Source of the DNA: Lineus longissimus
Taxonomy: Eukaryota; Nemertea; Pilidiophora; Heteronemertea; Lineidae
Reading direction: 5' to 3'
NCBI RefSeq assembly: GCF_910592395.1
Contig: NC_088310.1
Location: 22,895,491-22,959,490 of the forward strand
Length of the DNA stretch: 64,000 nt
Shown: in pieces, positions 10,020 through 20,568 of the stretch
How the letters are laid out: every line of letters begins with the position of its first letter
Position numbering within the stretch: position 1 is the first letter of the stretch
Notes under the pieces: generated by a model
Databases searched by the model: none
Seen by the model: only the letters and a program-made list of their open reading frames with translations
Told to the model about the DNA's origin: nothing
Position numbers and translations under genes: made by a program

Positions 10020-12436
10020 TTGTTCCCTTACATCAGTACCAGGAATTCTTTTGAAAGGTCAATCATCCACTAAACTCTAGTTGGAGGCTCAATCAGGATT
10101 GTTAGTTTCAGGAAATAACTTTAACAGGGTATAGGCTATCGTTTATTATCGGTGAATGAAAATTGTGTTAAAAACTGGTATTTTACTATGGTGATGGTTT
10201 TAGCTTGTTTGTAGGCCTGTGTATAATTTTGTCTCAAACAATTCTCAGATACATGTAAAAGTGGTGCAGTCAAACCCTCAGTTGAGGATGCACATCATCT
10301 AAATTGCTACCTCAGTATGAAGAGAATGCTTTATCTGTCCCAATTGAAGTTTCTGTTTTCAGCAAAATCATTTTCCTTAGATGTTGCATGAACAGCTCAC
10401 ACCATGAAAATATTCTTTCTGTGTTTTAAAACTGCTAAAATAGATCAAAGTCTTTTAACACCTGAATTTCATCTTCATTGTTGTAATGTACTGCTGTGAA
10501 TTCTTGCAAAAATGGCGCTAATAAATGTACAGGGTACGTCAAAAATGTATTTTTCAATAACGTAATCCCAGCAATCTTTGCTGCGTCCTTACCCCCATTA
10601 ACTACTGAAATATTGAAAAAGGACAAAAATGTAAGTTGCACTTTATTGTCACATCCTGTACCAGTTACTCTTATTGCTGATTCGTCACTAGTTTGAAGAT
10701 CCCTTTGACACAATCACTCTTATTGCTGATACTCATATTTTGAACGACATGTATTGGACTGATAGCTGAAGCAGACGCATCTGTTTTGAATGATATCTAC
10801 TTTACACTAAACTTGCATGACCATTGTTTCTTCCTTAGGTTCCAAAGGTTCTTTTCACTTACATGTACTTGCTTGAACATTTTGAGGGGAAATAGTACCC
10901 ACAATTTTCCATGTCAATATTCGTTGTGCCTTTAAATACTTTTGTGCGAACCTTGAAAATACCTTAGTCCGAGATAATTGCTTATTTCTCCGTACCAAGA
11001 AACCAGGGCCCAGACCTACTCAGACAAAAGTTACATGTATTTCTTCCAAATAAATCATTTGTGTGCTTAAATTTATTTAAAACTTGAGTCTTTTCTATTT
11101 TCAAGGTCTAAAAAAACGAGATAAGACAATATCAAGCAAATTCTATTTTCAGAGCGTGTTTTGTCGAATGACATACTAATGTAGTATCAATTTTATTCGA
11201 CCACTGTTAATCTAACCATAAGAAGTTTTGTCTAGCGAATCACTTTACTTTTGGTTTAAAGAAGCAGAAACTCTCTTAGTTTAATGTTACTTTCCCAGGT
11301 CTAACTCATGTCAAAAGTGTCTGATTTTTTGGACCATCATACCAGGTGAAAATGTATATCGGGTGCCCTCTCTGAATTTGGTTGAAATGTTTGTATCAAA
11401 ATATCATGTGCTTTCCTGCGAAGGTTGATATTAGTCGATAATCCTTCGTAATCACAATGAAATCAACATGGTTTGTAACCATTGTAGTGCGCGTTTGTAA
11501 TCATAGCTAAACGACACCAGTTTGTAATGGCCAGTTCATGAGTACACAGGGGCAGATCTAGGAGTTTCCTGAAGGGCGTTTGACAAAGTGCCGAGCATAC
11601 ATGTAGGTCAACATATGCAGGCACACTGTTCACAGCCCAACCCCCCCTCCAGAAAATTGTGATAAACACTATGCTCTGAAATGTGATTTTAGGCCAGTTG
11701 GTGAGCCGTTGGCACGATGATTCAATTACATGGCATCTTCCCAAAGAAAATTTTAAAATCTAGATGTTCTGATATGCGATTTCAGGCCATTGGAGCTAAT
11801 GTCATGTGATTTGGAAGTAGGCCTATGGAATCTCGTTACAAGAAGTTTTGAAATCTATGTGCTCCTCGATGCAATTTCGGGCCGACCAATCTTAATGATT
11901 CGAAAAAAAAATCGGCACGAGCAGCCGCGCGGGGGGGGGGGGGTCAGCACATCTGGATCTGCACCTGACTACAGTTATATTTGTATCATCATGTAATTAA
12001 ACTATGAGTACAGTGACTATTTTTAGTTCAGAGCCGCTGTCTATCCGCTGCCATTTTGACTATGCATCAGTTCAGTATTTTTGGGCAGCGCTTTTTGTAC
12101 AAAGATGGATTGTTTTGCAATCAATTGTAGTTTCATCTGTATGTCTTCTCCTCGATAAGTGGCTGCTCTTGAATGGGCGGTGTTCAAGCATCTGTGGGTC
12201 CAGGGTGTTTGATTGACTTGTCAGGACCTCTCTAGCAGAGGATTCTCAATTGACTATTGTTTACTAAAGCAAAATTCTTGGACTAAATGTATGTTGTCAA
12301 CCTTGTACAAATACAGGTAGTTGTTGAATAACTTAGTAAGTTATAATTTTTTGCTGTGATGTATAATTAGATACATTGCATTATACATGATGTACACGAC
12401 TTATGTACTGTAACAGATTATTTATGTAATATAAAT

Positions 12437-12650
12437 TAACCCCTTGCGAACTGAGCATAATTTTGTCATGATTATGAAAATTGGGTTGCCTTCATGCACC
12501 ATTATATCATCAGCCGAATTTGTCATTCTCTTTTTGTAGCGTTGGAATGACCTTCATTCATAACTTTGTCAGCATATGTTTTGTGAAAGCTTATATTAAC
12601 TCAATTGGCAAACAAAATATTTTCAATTATGCTCAGTTCCCAAAAGGTTG
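12437..12650. mobile_element. MITE-like element with imperfect inverted ends
   Basis: The left end AACCCCTTGCGAACTGAGCA and the inverse of the right end, AACCTTTTGGGAACTGAGCA, match at most positions and continue as TAATT on both sides. It is about 214 bp long, AT-rich and non-coding. Confidence 0.6.
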
Positions 12651-14248
12651 CATGTACACTGATTCTTAGGTGCAGATACATAGTGACGTTCCCTCTAGCA
12701 TTCCTGTCAGTTGGTAATGAGATCAACCGTTCCAATGCATTTTCTTGAGACGGCTTGGCCCATTATGACTTGAACAGGGGTGGCTGTGGGTCAAAATCAC
12801 ATGAGGATTTGTAAAATATTTTGTAAATCTGTAAATTTTAAATATGACAATTGAGAACTTATTGTAATATCTGGATGCGGGATCGTGAATAACAAATCAT
12901 CTGAACAGACTATTTTAGGTCAGAGTCATTTCTAAGAATAGCATAGAGCTCTTAGACATGTAGTATGTTGTCACTACATGTATGGTAGAATTGCAAATTA
13001 TTGTTTTTTTCATACTTTTGGTATGACAGTAGGTTTGGTGTAGGTTTTTAGAGCACTCGGACTAAACAATATTCGTTTGACCTCATATGTTTTTCTGAAC
13101 TGTTCAATTGAAGGTGGGTCCTTGGGGGTTTGGAACCCCCCACCCCATAGTCATTTGAAAATAGGAATGGGGCAAAAATGTTGAATCTTTTCTTATAATA
13201 CAGGTGATGGTGACCTAAACAGTCACCTGATGTGAACTGCCAAGGGGTGGCCTGTCAATTCTTTGAACAGCGCAGAACAGATCTTAAAAAATGTCAATGT
13301 TAGAAACACCATTTCGCTTCAATCAGTCAACTGCTTCTGCTTGATTTGTAATTTTTTAGCGAAATAGAAGTGCACGCATCAATTTTCACGTCAGCAGGGT
13401 CTTCACTCTCACTAATGGTATTATACAGGGTTTACAGATATACATCCCACCTTTATGTTTTAATCGTAGGAATATTACTGAGGTCTATTGGCCAAAGGGT
13501 TAATTTCACCTCTGAGTTCAAGAACAAAATGTGGTCTGATGAAGACAAACTTTAAAATAATTGTACGTCCTACCATATTTGCCTTTTTATTATTGCTTTT
13601 CATTCAGATGATCACCAGATATATCATTCAGACTGTTTGAACTTTAAACCTTTCTGATTTCTCTATTTTATGAAATTAAAGTTTGTGATCATAGTGTAAT
13701 TTAATTATTTGACCATGTCGTCAGGTGTTTGAATCAATATAACCCTTGGCCAATGAACTTTAGTTCAAACATGTCAGACAAAAACAATCATTTTTTTGAT
13801 ATGTGTAACATTGTTTATTGATAAACTGCTCCATGAAATTATAGTAACCCTTTTGTATCACTGGACACTTTGCAGACTCATTGAACCTCTACATTTGCTG
13901 AAATCATGAAAAGGTTGTCTTGAAAAATGGGCATATGACATTCTTGCAATGACATCTTTTTGAGACAACCTGTATGAAGTTTACTTTAGCTGAACTGACT
14001 GGAATTGTTTTTATGCAGATACACATCAGCATATATAATGATTTTAGGAATTTGGGTGGTGTAAACTTCCAATTGTATTAGACTTGGCATATAGTTCTGC
14101 AAACTTTGGCATCAGGTTTTGAGCAGGGTAAAATTTTCTAAATGACCTGCACTGTCCGTATCTTGTACAGTTTATTATGTTGGAAGAACAATATGTGTGT
14201 AGTGTGTTCACCAATAAACATGGAGACATTGCTATAGTATGCGGTAAA

Positions 14249-14560
14249 CTACAACCATGATCGCTGTTTTGTACAATAAATAAAGAATAAAGAGAACTTA
14301 TACAAAGCATATAGATATCCTTTGGCTTCTTCATTCAGGACTTGCTCAGCTGGGTTGAACCGCCAAGCCATATCAAGTGATGGTTTTTGGCTGAACTTGA
14401 TACTGGCTGAAGGACCTGTCACAACCAGCAGACTCGGGACCTTGTCTGCAATGAATTCTCGTACAAAGGGACAGTCACAACCACCAAAGACGAGGACTGA
14501 TGACAAAATAGTCTGGTGAATAGTTGAGTTATGGAAACTAAAGGCACTAGCCTGCTGCAT
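14249..14560 (-). CDS. Unrecognised protein-like ORF, possible exon
   Basis: I do not recognise this. On the minus strand, about 70 residues between roughly 14511 and 14302 look like real protein: LVFGGCDCPFVREFIADKVP, then a hydrophobic LLVVTG stretch, then SLDMAWRFNPAEQVLNEEAK and GYLYALYK. They are preceded (minus direction) by TTGTCATCAG, a plausible splice acceptor. The distal end runs into AT-rich sequence containing the plus-strand AATAAA cluster. There is no clear donor and no convincing partner exon, although a second protein-like minus ORF (14629-14880) lies just upstream on that strand. It could be an exon of a small gene, a decayed gene fragment or chance. Confidence 0.25.
   Translation of the reverse strand: MQQASAFSFHNSTIHQTILSSVLVFGGCDCPFVREFIADKVPSLLVVTGPSASIKFSQKPSLDMAWRFNPAEQVLNEEAKGYLYALYKFSLFFIYCTKQRSWL
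14275..14291 (+). promoter_or_regulatory. Cluster of three AATAAA motifs
   Basis: AATAAA at 14275, 14279 and 14286 on the plus strand. It could be a distal poly(A) site for a long KIF26 3' UTR (about 5 kb) or an AT-rich coincidence. Confidence 0.25.
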
Positions 14561-14789
14561 GGGCCCAAGTTAAAGGGCACTCAGACTTGGGCCTCTATCC
14601 TTCCTATTGGCTTGGTCACATCATAGGTTCAGTATGTTTCAAAAAATGAACGCGGTATGAGGATTGCTTCGAAGTAATCTTTGCTATCGAGCTCGTTCAA
14701 TAGTCTGCTTTGAGATGGATTATCAGGTGCGGATCTGCTCGTGCTGCCCTTGGCTCTTGGTGTAGGCCTAACCGCATTTGTTATCTTGC

Positions 14790-14990
14790 CAGGTCTGGTT
14801 GTGACAGCTAGTATCTGCAATCTCATCAGGTCTGGTTGTGGCAGGATCTGCAATCTCATCAGATCTGGTTGTGCCAGCATCCCCTGTCTATTAGCATATG
14901 CTGTATTACAGGTCTTGTTGTGGCAGCATGTTATGGTATGGTTGTTGCAGAATAGGCTGTCTCTTCAGGTCTGGTGTTCCGACTTCATGC
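14790..14990. repeat. Degenerate tandem repeat, unit about 33-36 bp
   Basis: Successive copies begin CAGGTCTGGTTGTG or CAGATCTGGTTGTG. Two of the units continue with ATCTGCAATCTCAT, while later ones are much decayed. The core GGTCTGGTTGTG also occurs in the long array at 34.5-39 kb. Confidence 0.7.
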
Positions 14991-15360
14991 AATCCCTTTA
15001 TGAAAATGATCAGGTATTCACAATGTGAAAATGAGACAAGGTCCACCCTGTAGAAACATGGTCCACTACGTTGGGAGAGTACACATCTAGATCAGACAGA
15101 GTAGGCATAGTGAAGGGGCATGGTACATCCAGCAAAGACTTGGTACACTCTCTGGCAACATGGCGAGCAATGAATTAAGGGGAGGGCACATCCAGAAGAG
15201 ATATGGTGCACTTACTGTCTCATTGGCCGAAAGTCATTTCTGCAGGTAACAAGTAGAGCGATGGTAAAATACACAGGCCCTTTGCGGTGGAAAACATAAA
15301 TGTCCTCGTTTTTCACTTTCGCTCGGATGTCTTTGAACAGGCTGACAAGTTCATGTACTA

Positions 15361-15447
15361 CAGGGAGGCCCAGAATTACTTTCCCTCACACAATGGATAC
15401 ACAATAGAATTCTATTGTGCAAAGAAAAACCTTTCTGGGCTTCCCTG
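15361..15447. repeat. Nested palindrome / small hairpin
   Basis: The outer arms CAGGGAGGCCCAGAA and TTCTGGGCTTCCCTG are inverse copies with one mismatch. The inner part contains the perfect 20-bp palindrome CACAATAGAATTCTATTGTG (15400-15419). It is probably a small foldback element. Confidence 0.7.
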
Positions 15448-15593
15448 AAGAATCTCGTGAGTTTTCTCATCAATGATTTTGACAGGACCCCGGCTGGCGC
15501 CATCTGAGCTAAAAAAGTGGAACTATGCGATTACTTGAAATTAAAAATTCCCAAGTTTTGGGGGGAAATGGGGTACGAGTTATTCCATGAAAC

Positions 15594-15769
15594 CCAAAAG
15601 AAATAGTTTTTGGCGCCAATGATGTCGGCAATGGCAGATTTGAATTAAGATTCGTGCCTTTTTTTCCTAGTGCCTTTTTTTCCGTACTTTTTTCCAGTGC
15701 CTTTTTTCCAGTGCCTTTATTACCGTCTACCCTAGAATCGACTCTGCCATTGCCGACAAAAACTATTTC
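15594..15769. mobile_element. Hairpin element with internal short tandem repeat
   Basis: The left arm contains AAAAGAAATAGTTTTTGG and CGGCAATGGCAGA. The right arm is the inverse (TCTGCCATTGCCGACAAAAA, then CTATTTCTTTT). The left arm has an extra segment of about 12 bp. Between the arms lie several copies of AGTGCCTTTTTT. Non-coding. Confidence 0.6.
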
Positions 15770-16029
15770 TTTTGACCCTGTTGACCTCGCTTCTAAAAAT
15801 TTTGTTTTTAAACCATTCAGACATTTAAATCAACTGCAAACATTTTCAATAAAATCACCGAGCTATATATATACGATATATTAAGAAATATCTATAGTAA
15901 TAATGTGTTATACGGTTACCTTGGAACTATTTGCACCCAATTACTCTTCCGCCAGCGTGACCTAGCCACAATCATGGCGCGTACCCTAAGGCCTGTCTTC
16001 AGATTGCCAAATATCTCACGTTAAACATG

Positions 16030-16240
16030 AACGCCCTGATAGCTCAGCGGTTAGAGCGCTGCGCTTTAGATTGGGTGGTCACGGGTTCGAACCCCGGCGA
16101 ATGTATTTTTTCGTTTTTTTTTAAAAGGTCTTCTTTCCATTTTTCATCCATGAACGTTTATCAGGCCCGAATTCGAATTAGATTCAAACCCCTGGCGAAT
16201 CTTATATCGTTTTTTTTAAAAAGCTTTCTTTCTACTTTAA
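16030..16240 (+). mobile_element. tRNA-derived SINE-like copy with duplicated tail
   Basis: The head resembles a tRNA: box A TAGCTCAGCGGTTAGAGC and box B GGTTCGAACCC at about 16084-16095. The flanking acceptor strands do not pair, so it is not a working tRNA gene. The tail (CCCGGCGAAT followed by a T-run, A4 and CTTTC) occurs twice, at about 16093-16145 and 16184-16236, about 90 bp apart. Confidence 0.6.
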
Positions 16241-16814
16241 TAAATTTGTCATAACAATTTTACAATACCCAAAATATGGGTCATACCCTTGGGTCATACC
16301 AGCAGACCACAGGCCTAGTCTACATATAGGCCCCTACTATAAATCAGATACTTGGTCCTGGTCAATTGGACAGACTACCACTCGGAAGAGATTGTCCCCA
16401 TGTTTATTAGAAATGTCTTTAGGACCGACTGACTGATGAGACTGTCCATATGATTACTGGAGATGTCTCTTGGACAAATTTCTTCGAAAACCTTCAAAAA
16501 AGGGGCTAAAAAGCCCGTCCACTCATTGATCAAAATCACCCATCAAAATAAATTTTTTCTTTTTTTCTTTCGCTGATCCATTAAAAAGATTATAATGCAT
16601 TAACATACTGCAATTTCTTTTAAATATATTTAAAGACAAAGAAATGCCAGCCCACCAAACTTAGAGGGCCGCTGTCCACACTTTCGTCCACACTTTCGTC
16701 CACAGTTTACACCTACCCTGCACGGTGGTACTGTTAAATTTTCTAACGTTTACCAAGAGCAACAACTACAATACGACCACGTAAGGAAAAAATTCTGTTT
16801 TCCGTGATTTTGAA

Positions 16815-19800
16815 ATGTTGAAAGAAGCAACTTCTATTCTCAAACAAGCGGTTGATGAAGGTCGGACGGATATAATAAAGTCTGTCATATCTGCATGTAA
16901 GGAAAAAGTCACGAAAGTATACGTTTCTATCGAAAATATAGGAAAAAGATGTGTCGGACATTTTTCACCCCACCCATCCGACAATTGAAAATGCTTGAAT
17001 ACACGTAAATTTGTAGTGCTAAAATTGTGAAGCATTATTCTATTCTTTTGACTTTTGACAATTGAGACACAAGTCCTCGCAGTGATATTGCTGAACGTTT
17101 AGAGTTGAGGGCTTGCCATTATGTTGGGCCCAGGGGGATGATCAACTTTAAAATATCTGAACTTGGGCATCATCATGGTATTTCACTATTTCAGGTGGCT
17201 TTACAGAAACTGAGCAAGATATAAAAGATCATCTTTTGAATAGTCTGTCAACAGATTATGGAACGATACTCCACCTAGCAACAAAGGTGAGTTTAGGAGA
17301 TTAAAATGCATGAATGATGCTGGAGTTCACTACAAATTTTATAATTTTATAATTTAGATACATGTATGTACTCTCTTTATTTGCTATGACTTAATGCTGC
17401 TGTTTGATTTAACAAGTGTATATAATCAATCAAAGTTACATGTACGTAACATTTAGCATTTGATTGTTTTCATGATATTCTTGAAATAAAGTAGTTGCTA
17501 CATCTGCATGCCATAACACTAACAGAGATTTGATTTTAGGTAATCCTTTTGTGTTCTGCACTGTTAAAACTTAATTTTCCAAATTCCAGTGTTTTGTTTC
17601 CTGACTGAATACTTTGTTGTATGTATATAAAGTTAAATCAAGTTAAATCAAATTTTAGTCTAAACCTAAACTTTTTTGTCTTGAGATACATGTAAATGAA
17701 AAATTCACTGCATGAGATCAGGTCTAAAAAATAGCTGTGGCTCTGATAACTAGTACCAAGTTTGGGCTATCTAATGTTCAAACAATACTGTTGTCACCCA
17801 TGAGGTTGCCGGTTTGATTTCCAGTCTATGTTTGTCTTGATGTGTTGGGACTTGGAGAGGGTGACTCTCTGACAATGCTGGTTTCCTCTAGGGTCTCTGG
17901 TTTCCTCCTTCATTGTAAAAAGAATAAATTTTGTTTCTGACTTCTCTAGTCTGGTGTCCAAAATGACAGCTATTTTTCACCCTGATTCAGTGATTGGTAT
18001 TGGTAAGCAGGAACTGATGAAGTTTTGAGGAGAATTGCTGTGGGTGTTTGTGGTGGGGGATGAGTTATGTGTGTGGGTCATTGGTCATGGTTAGGGAGTA
18101 AGATTTCTTTTGTACGGCGTATATATGTGTCTGGTGTTGCATCTACTTTCTTACTGTTCATATAATTGACTCATGTCTGTATGCCATGTGGTCTAACTGG
18201 AGTCGGTACTGAATCTTTAAAAGTTCATAATGTAAATGGACCTTTGGTTTTGAAGTCACTAAGGTGAACTTTGAAAAATTCATATCCTTGCTGATCTTAT
18301 ACAACTTTTTTTCCTGCAGAAGGGGCAGACAGACATAATCCGTGCTTTACTGGCCAGCGGTGCCGACCCATGCATTCAGAACACTGACAGTCAAACACCA
18401 CTGGACTTGGCTGAAAGTACGCATGTGCAGCATGTCTACAATGAAGAGTTGCTACAGGCAGCAGCTCAGTCTGAGTAAGCATACACAGGCCGTTGAAAAT
18501 GTTTGGACACGTGTGACAGTATCCAAGACTTCTTAGTTTTCTGTTTTCTATCCAATGCACTGCCTGCTTGATAGTTTGTGTGACTACTCTTTTTAAGTTT
18601 TAGCTCATACTCATTCATTTGTAGGATCTGTGTTCGTACAAGGATGACATGCATCAGTGTATAGTGTTAACGGGTAACACATAACATGAAAAAAGACTTG
18701 GATTTTCTCATTTGTCTAAATATTTTTAATGCTATAGTGTGCACTCCAACAAACATGCAACCAACCTGTAGGCTGTAACTATTGTGATGAGATATGCTTT
18801 CGTTTTTGTTTGCATAGTTCCTTTTCATAACTGTTTATTCTAATAAGACATCCGCTTTGCTTTCTAGCCCTTGGTGTTTTTGCATGGCCCATTTCAATCC
18901 TGGGCGACCCAATCGATAACGAGTCGATCAAAAATGATAAAGGTCATGACCGACATGTAGACTAACCTTTTCTTAGGAATAAGTGTTATTTGGAGAAAGA
19001 TGCTCTGATATAAAACCTTTGAGTTGATTGGAACCCTGAAGGTGCTAAATTACAGTTGTGTTGTTTTGCAGCTAATAACAGCCATATTTAAAAAAACACT
19101 TCTTTATGTTTTGCCTCATAAAAATGCAAATCTGATGAAACCTTTAACATTTTCATGGTTAAATCTGAAACACCGAAAAATGAGAATGTCATTATCGCTT
19201 TCAGCATTGGCCAGCGATGGTGATTTCGAGTGTTGCATCATAAGTCTATCTTTTCTTCCAGTATTGGTAAAGTGTGTCAGCTGATTGCAGCAGGCGTCAA
19301 CGTTAATCTCATAGACAGCGAAGAAAACCGAAACACCCCTCTTCATTGGGCAGCAAGCTTTGGAGATAGAAAGGTCATTCGATCTCTGTGCTGTAAGTTG
19401 AATTGAGAACTAGGCCAATTTTTTTTAAATTTCTTCCATTCCGGACAAATTTTTGTCAACATGAAACATAAACAACATCAAAGAACACTCTATTGATGCG
19501 CTTGTTTGGTTTCCGTTTGCTGTTTTCAAAGACTATGAACTTTATATTCCATGTGCACCCTGAGGGAGATTGCTCAAAAGTGTGTATAAAAAGGCTAGTA
19601 TGGTGTGGCCATGTTTAACAAGGGGGTCCAGTGTCATATGTCTTTGGCTGTTATTTCTACTGCATAGTACATGTATACAATGTACATTGTATTTAGTACT
19701 CTGCATATGTGAGTGAATCTGGATCTGGGATAAACTTTTTGTTGTCAAAGTTACATTTCCTTCAGGTTTTTAGAACAGGTAATGCAAATCTTGGTTGAAT

Positions 19801-20568
19801 ATACTTAAACTGGTTCAGACATCTTTCGCATGGTATTACTTCCTTATAAAACTTTCTTTCCTTGTAGCTCGGGGTGCTAATGTAAATGCCATTAACAGCC
19901 AAGGTGCTACTCCGTTACATGATGCAGTAAAGCGAGGAAGTTGTCCGGAAGTAGAAGAATTAATATTCTGTGGGGCAGATCCAACCATAAAAGCAACTTC
20001 TGGGTAGGTAAATTTACTGTCCAGGATGCCATTTTATCCATTGTAGAATTCTGCATGAGACACTTTGAAAATCTTCGTGGAATAGTTTCATCTGTGTATT
20101 AGCTCTTACTTTTAGTAGTCTTTGCAAACTTCACTTCAATAACATCACAAACCAGTGTGTAAATTGTTGGCTTATAGCCATGCAATAGGACCCATGTTTG
20201 AATTTGGAGAGATTTGTATCGTGGACAGGAAGTAATTTGTCAGGCACTTCACAGTAAATTTGAATGAAGGCTGAACACCAAGATTATCTGTGTGGCTTCT
20301 GATCACCTTGATTATATGCCCGGGCAGGTTAACTGTTTGAATGTGTAACCAACTGTCTTTGTACCATAATCCTCAAAAATGAAAAGTGCACATCAACGAC
20401 CAGCCTATCTTTGATTGTTGAAATGTTTATGGTTCTCTTGCAGAAAGTACTCTGGTTCCTCGCCTATTGATCTTGCCAAGGGTAACGTGCAGTTACTAGA
20501 AGTGTTAAAGAAACAACCAATCATACCTATGAACACTATGGCAAACGGCAGCATTTCGGATAAAATAA
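16815..20568 (+). CDS. Ankyrin-repeat exons (exons 1-6) of the ANK-GH20 gene
   Basis: Six exons encode about 240 residues. Ankyrin signatures are GTILHLATKKGQTDIIRALL, SGADP, SQTPLDLA, QLIAAGVNVNLID, NTPLHWAASFGD, RGANVNAINSQG, ATPLHDAVKRG, CGADP and SSPIDLAK, making roughly five repeats. Such repeats are protein-binding modules. Exon 1 encodes 27 residues from ATG (Met-Leu-Lys) and ends in phase 1, and its codon joins GT of exon 2 to make Cys. Exon borders do not coincide with repeat borders. Confidence 0.88.

Larger units (their letters stand above)
9247..16814. other. KIF26 3' UTR and intergenic region
   Basis: No exon that I can assign to a known family. The 3' UTR of KIF26 starts here. 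Candidate poly(A) signals are AATAAA at 10014-10019 and a triple cluster at 14275-14291. The region holds hairpin elements (9310-9482, 12437-12650, 15361-15447, 15594-15769), a SINE-like copy (16030-16240), a degenerate short tandem repeat (about 14790-14990), a G-run near 11930, and one unrecognised protein-like minus-strand ORF (14249-14560). Confidence 0.6.

Noticed and set aside
16030-16105. Functional tRNA gene on the plus strand
   Set aside because: Box A and B are good but the 5' and 3' acceptor strands do not pair; same reasoning for the minus-strand heads at 27571-27634, 32261-32322 and 60139-60222.
16743-17035. Minus-strand ORFs over the first exon of the ANK-GH20 gene
   Set aside because: They are antisense to a well-supported exon and show no protein character.
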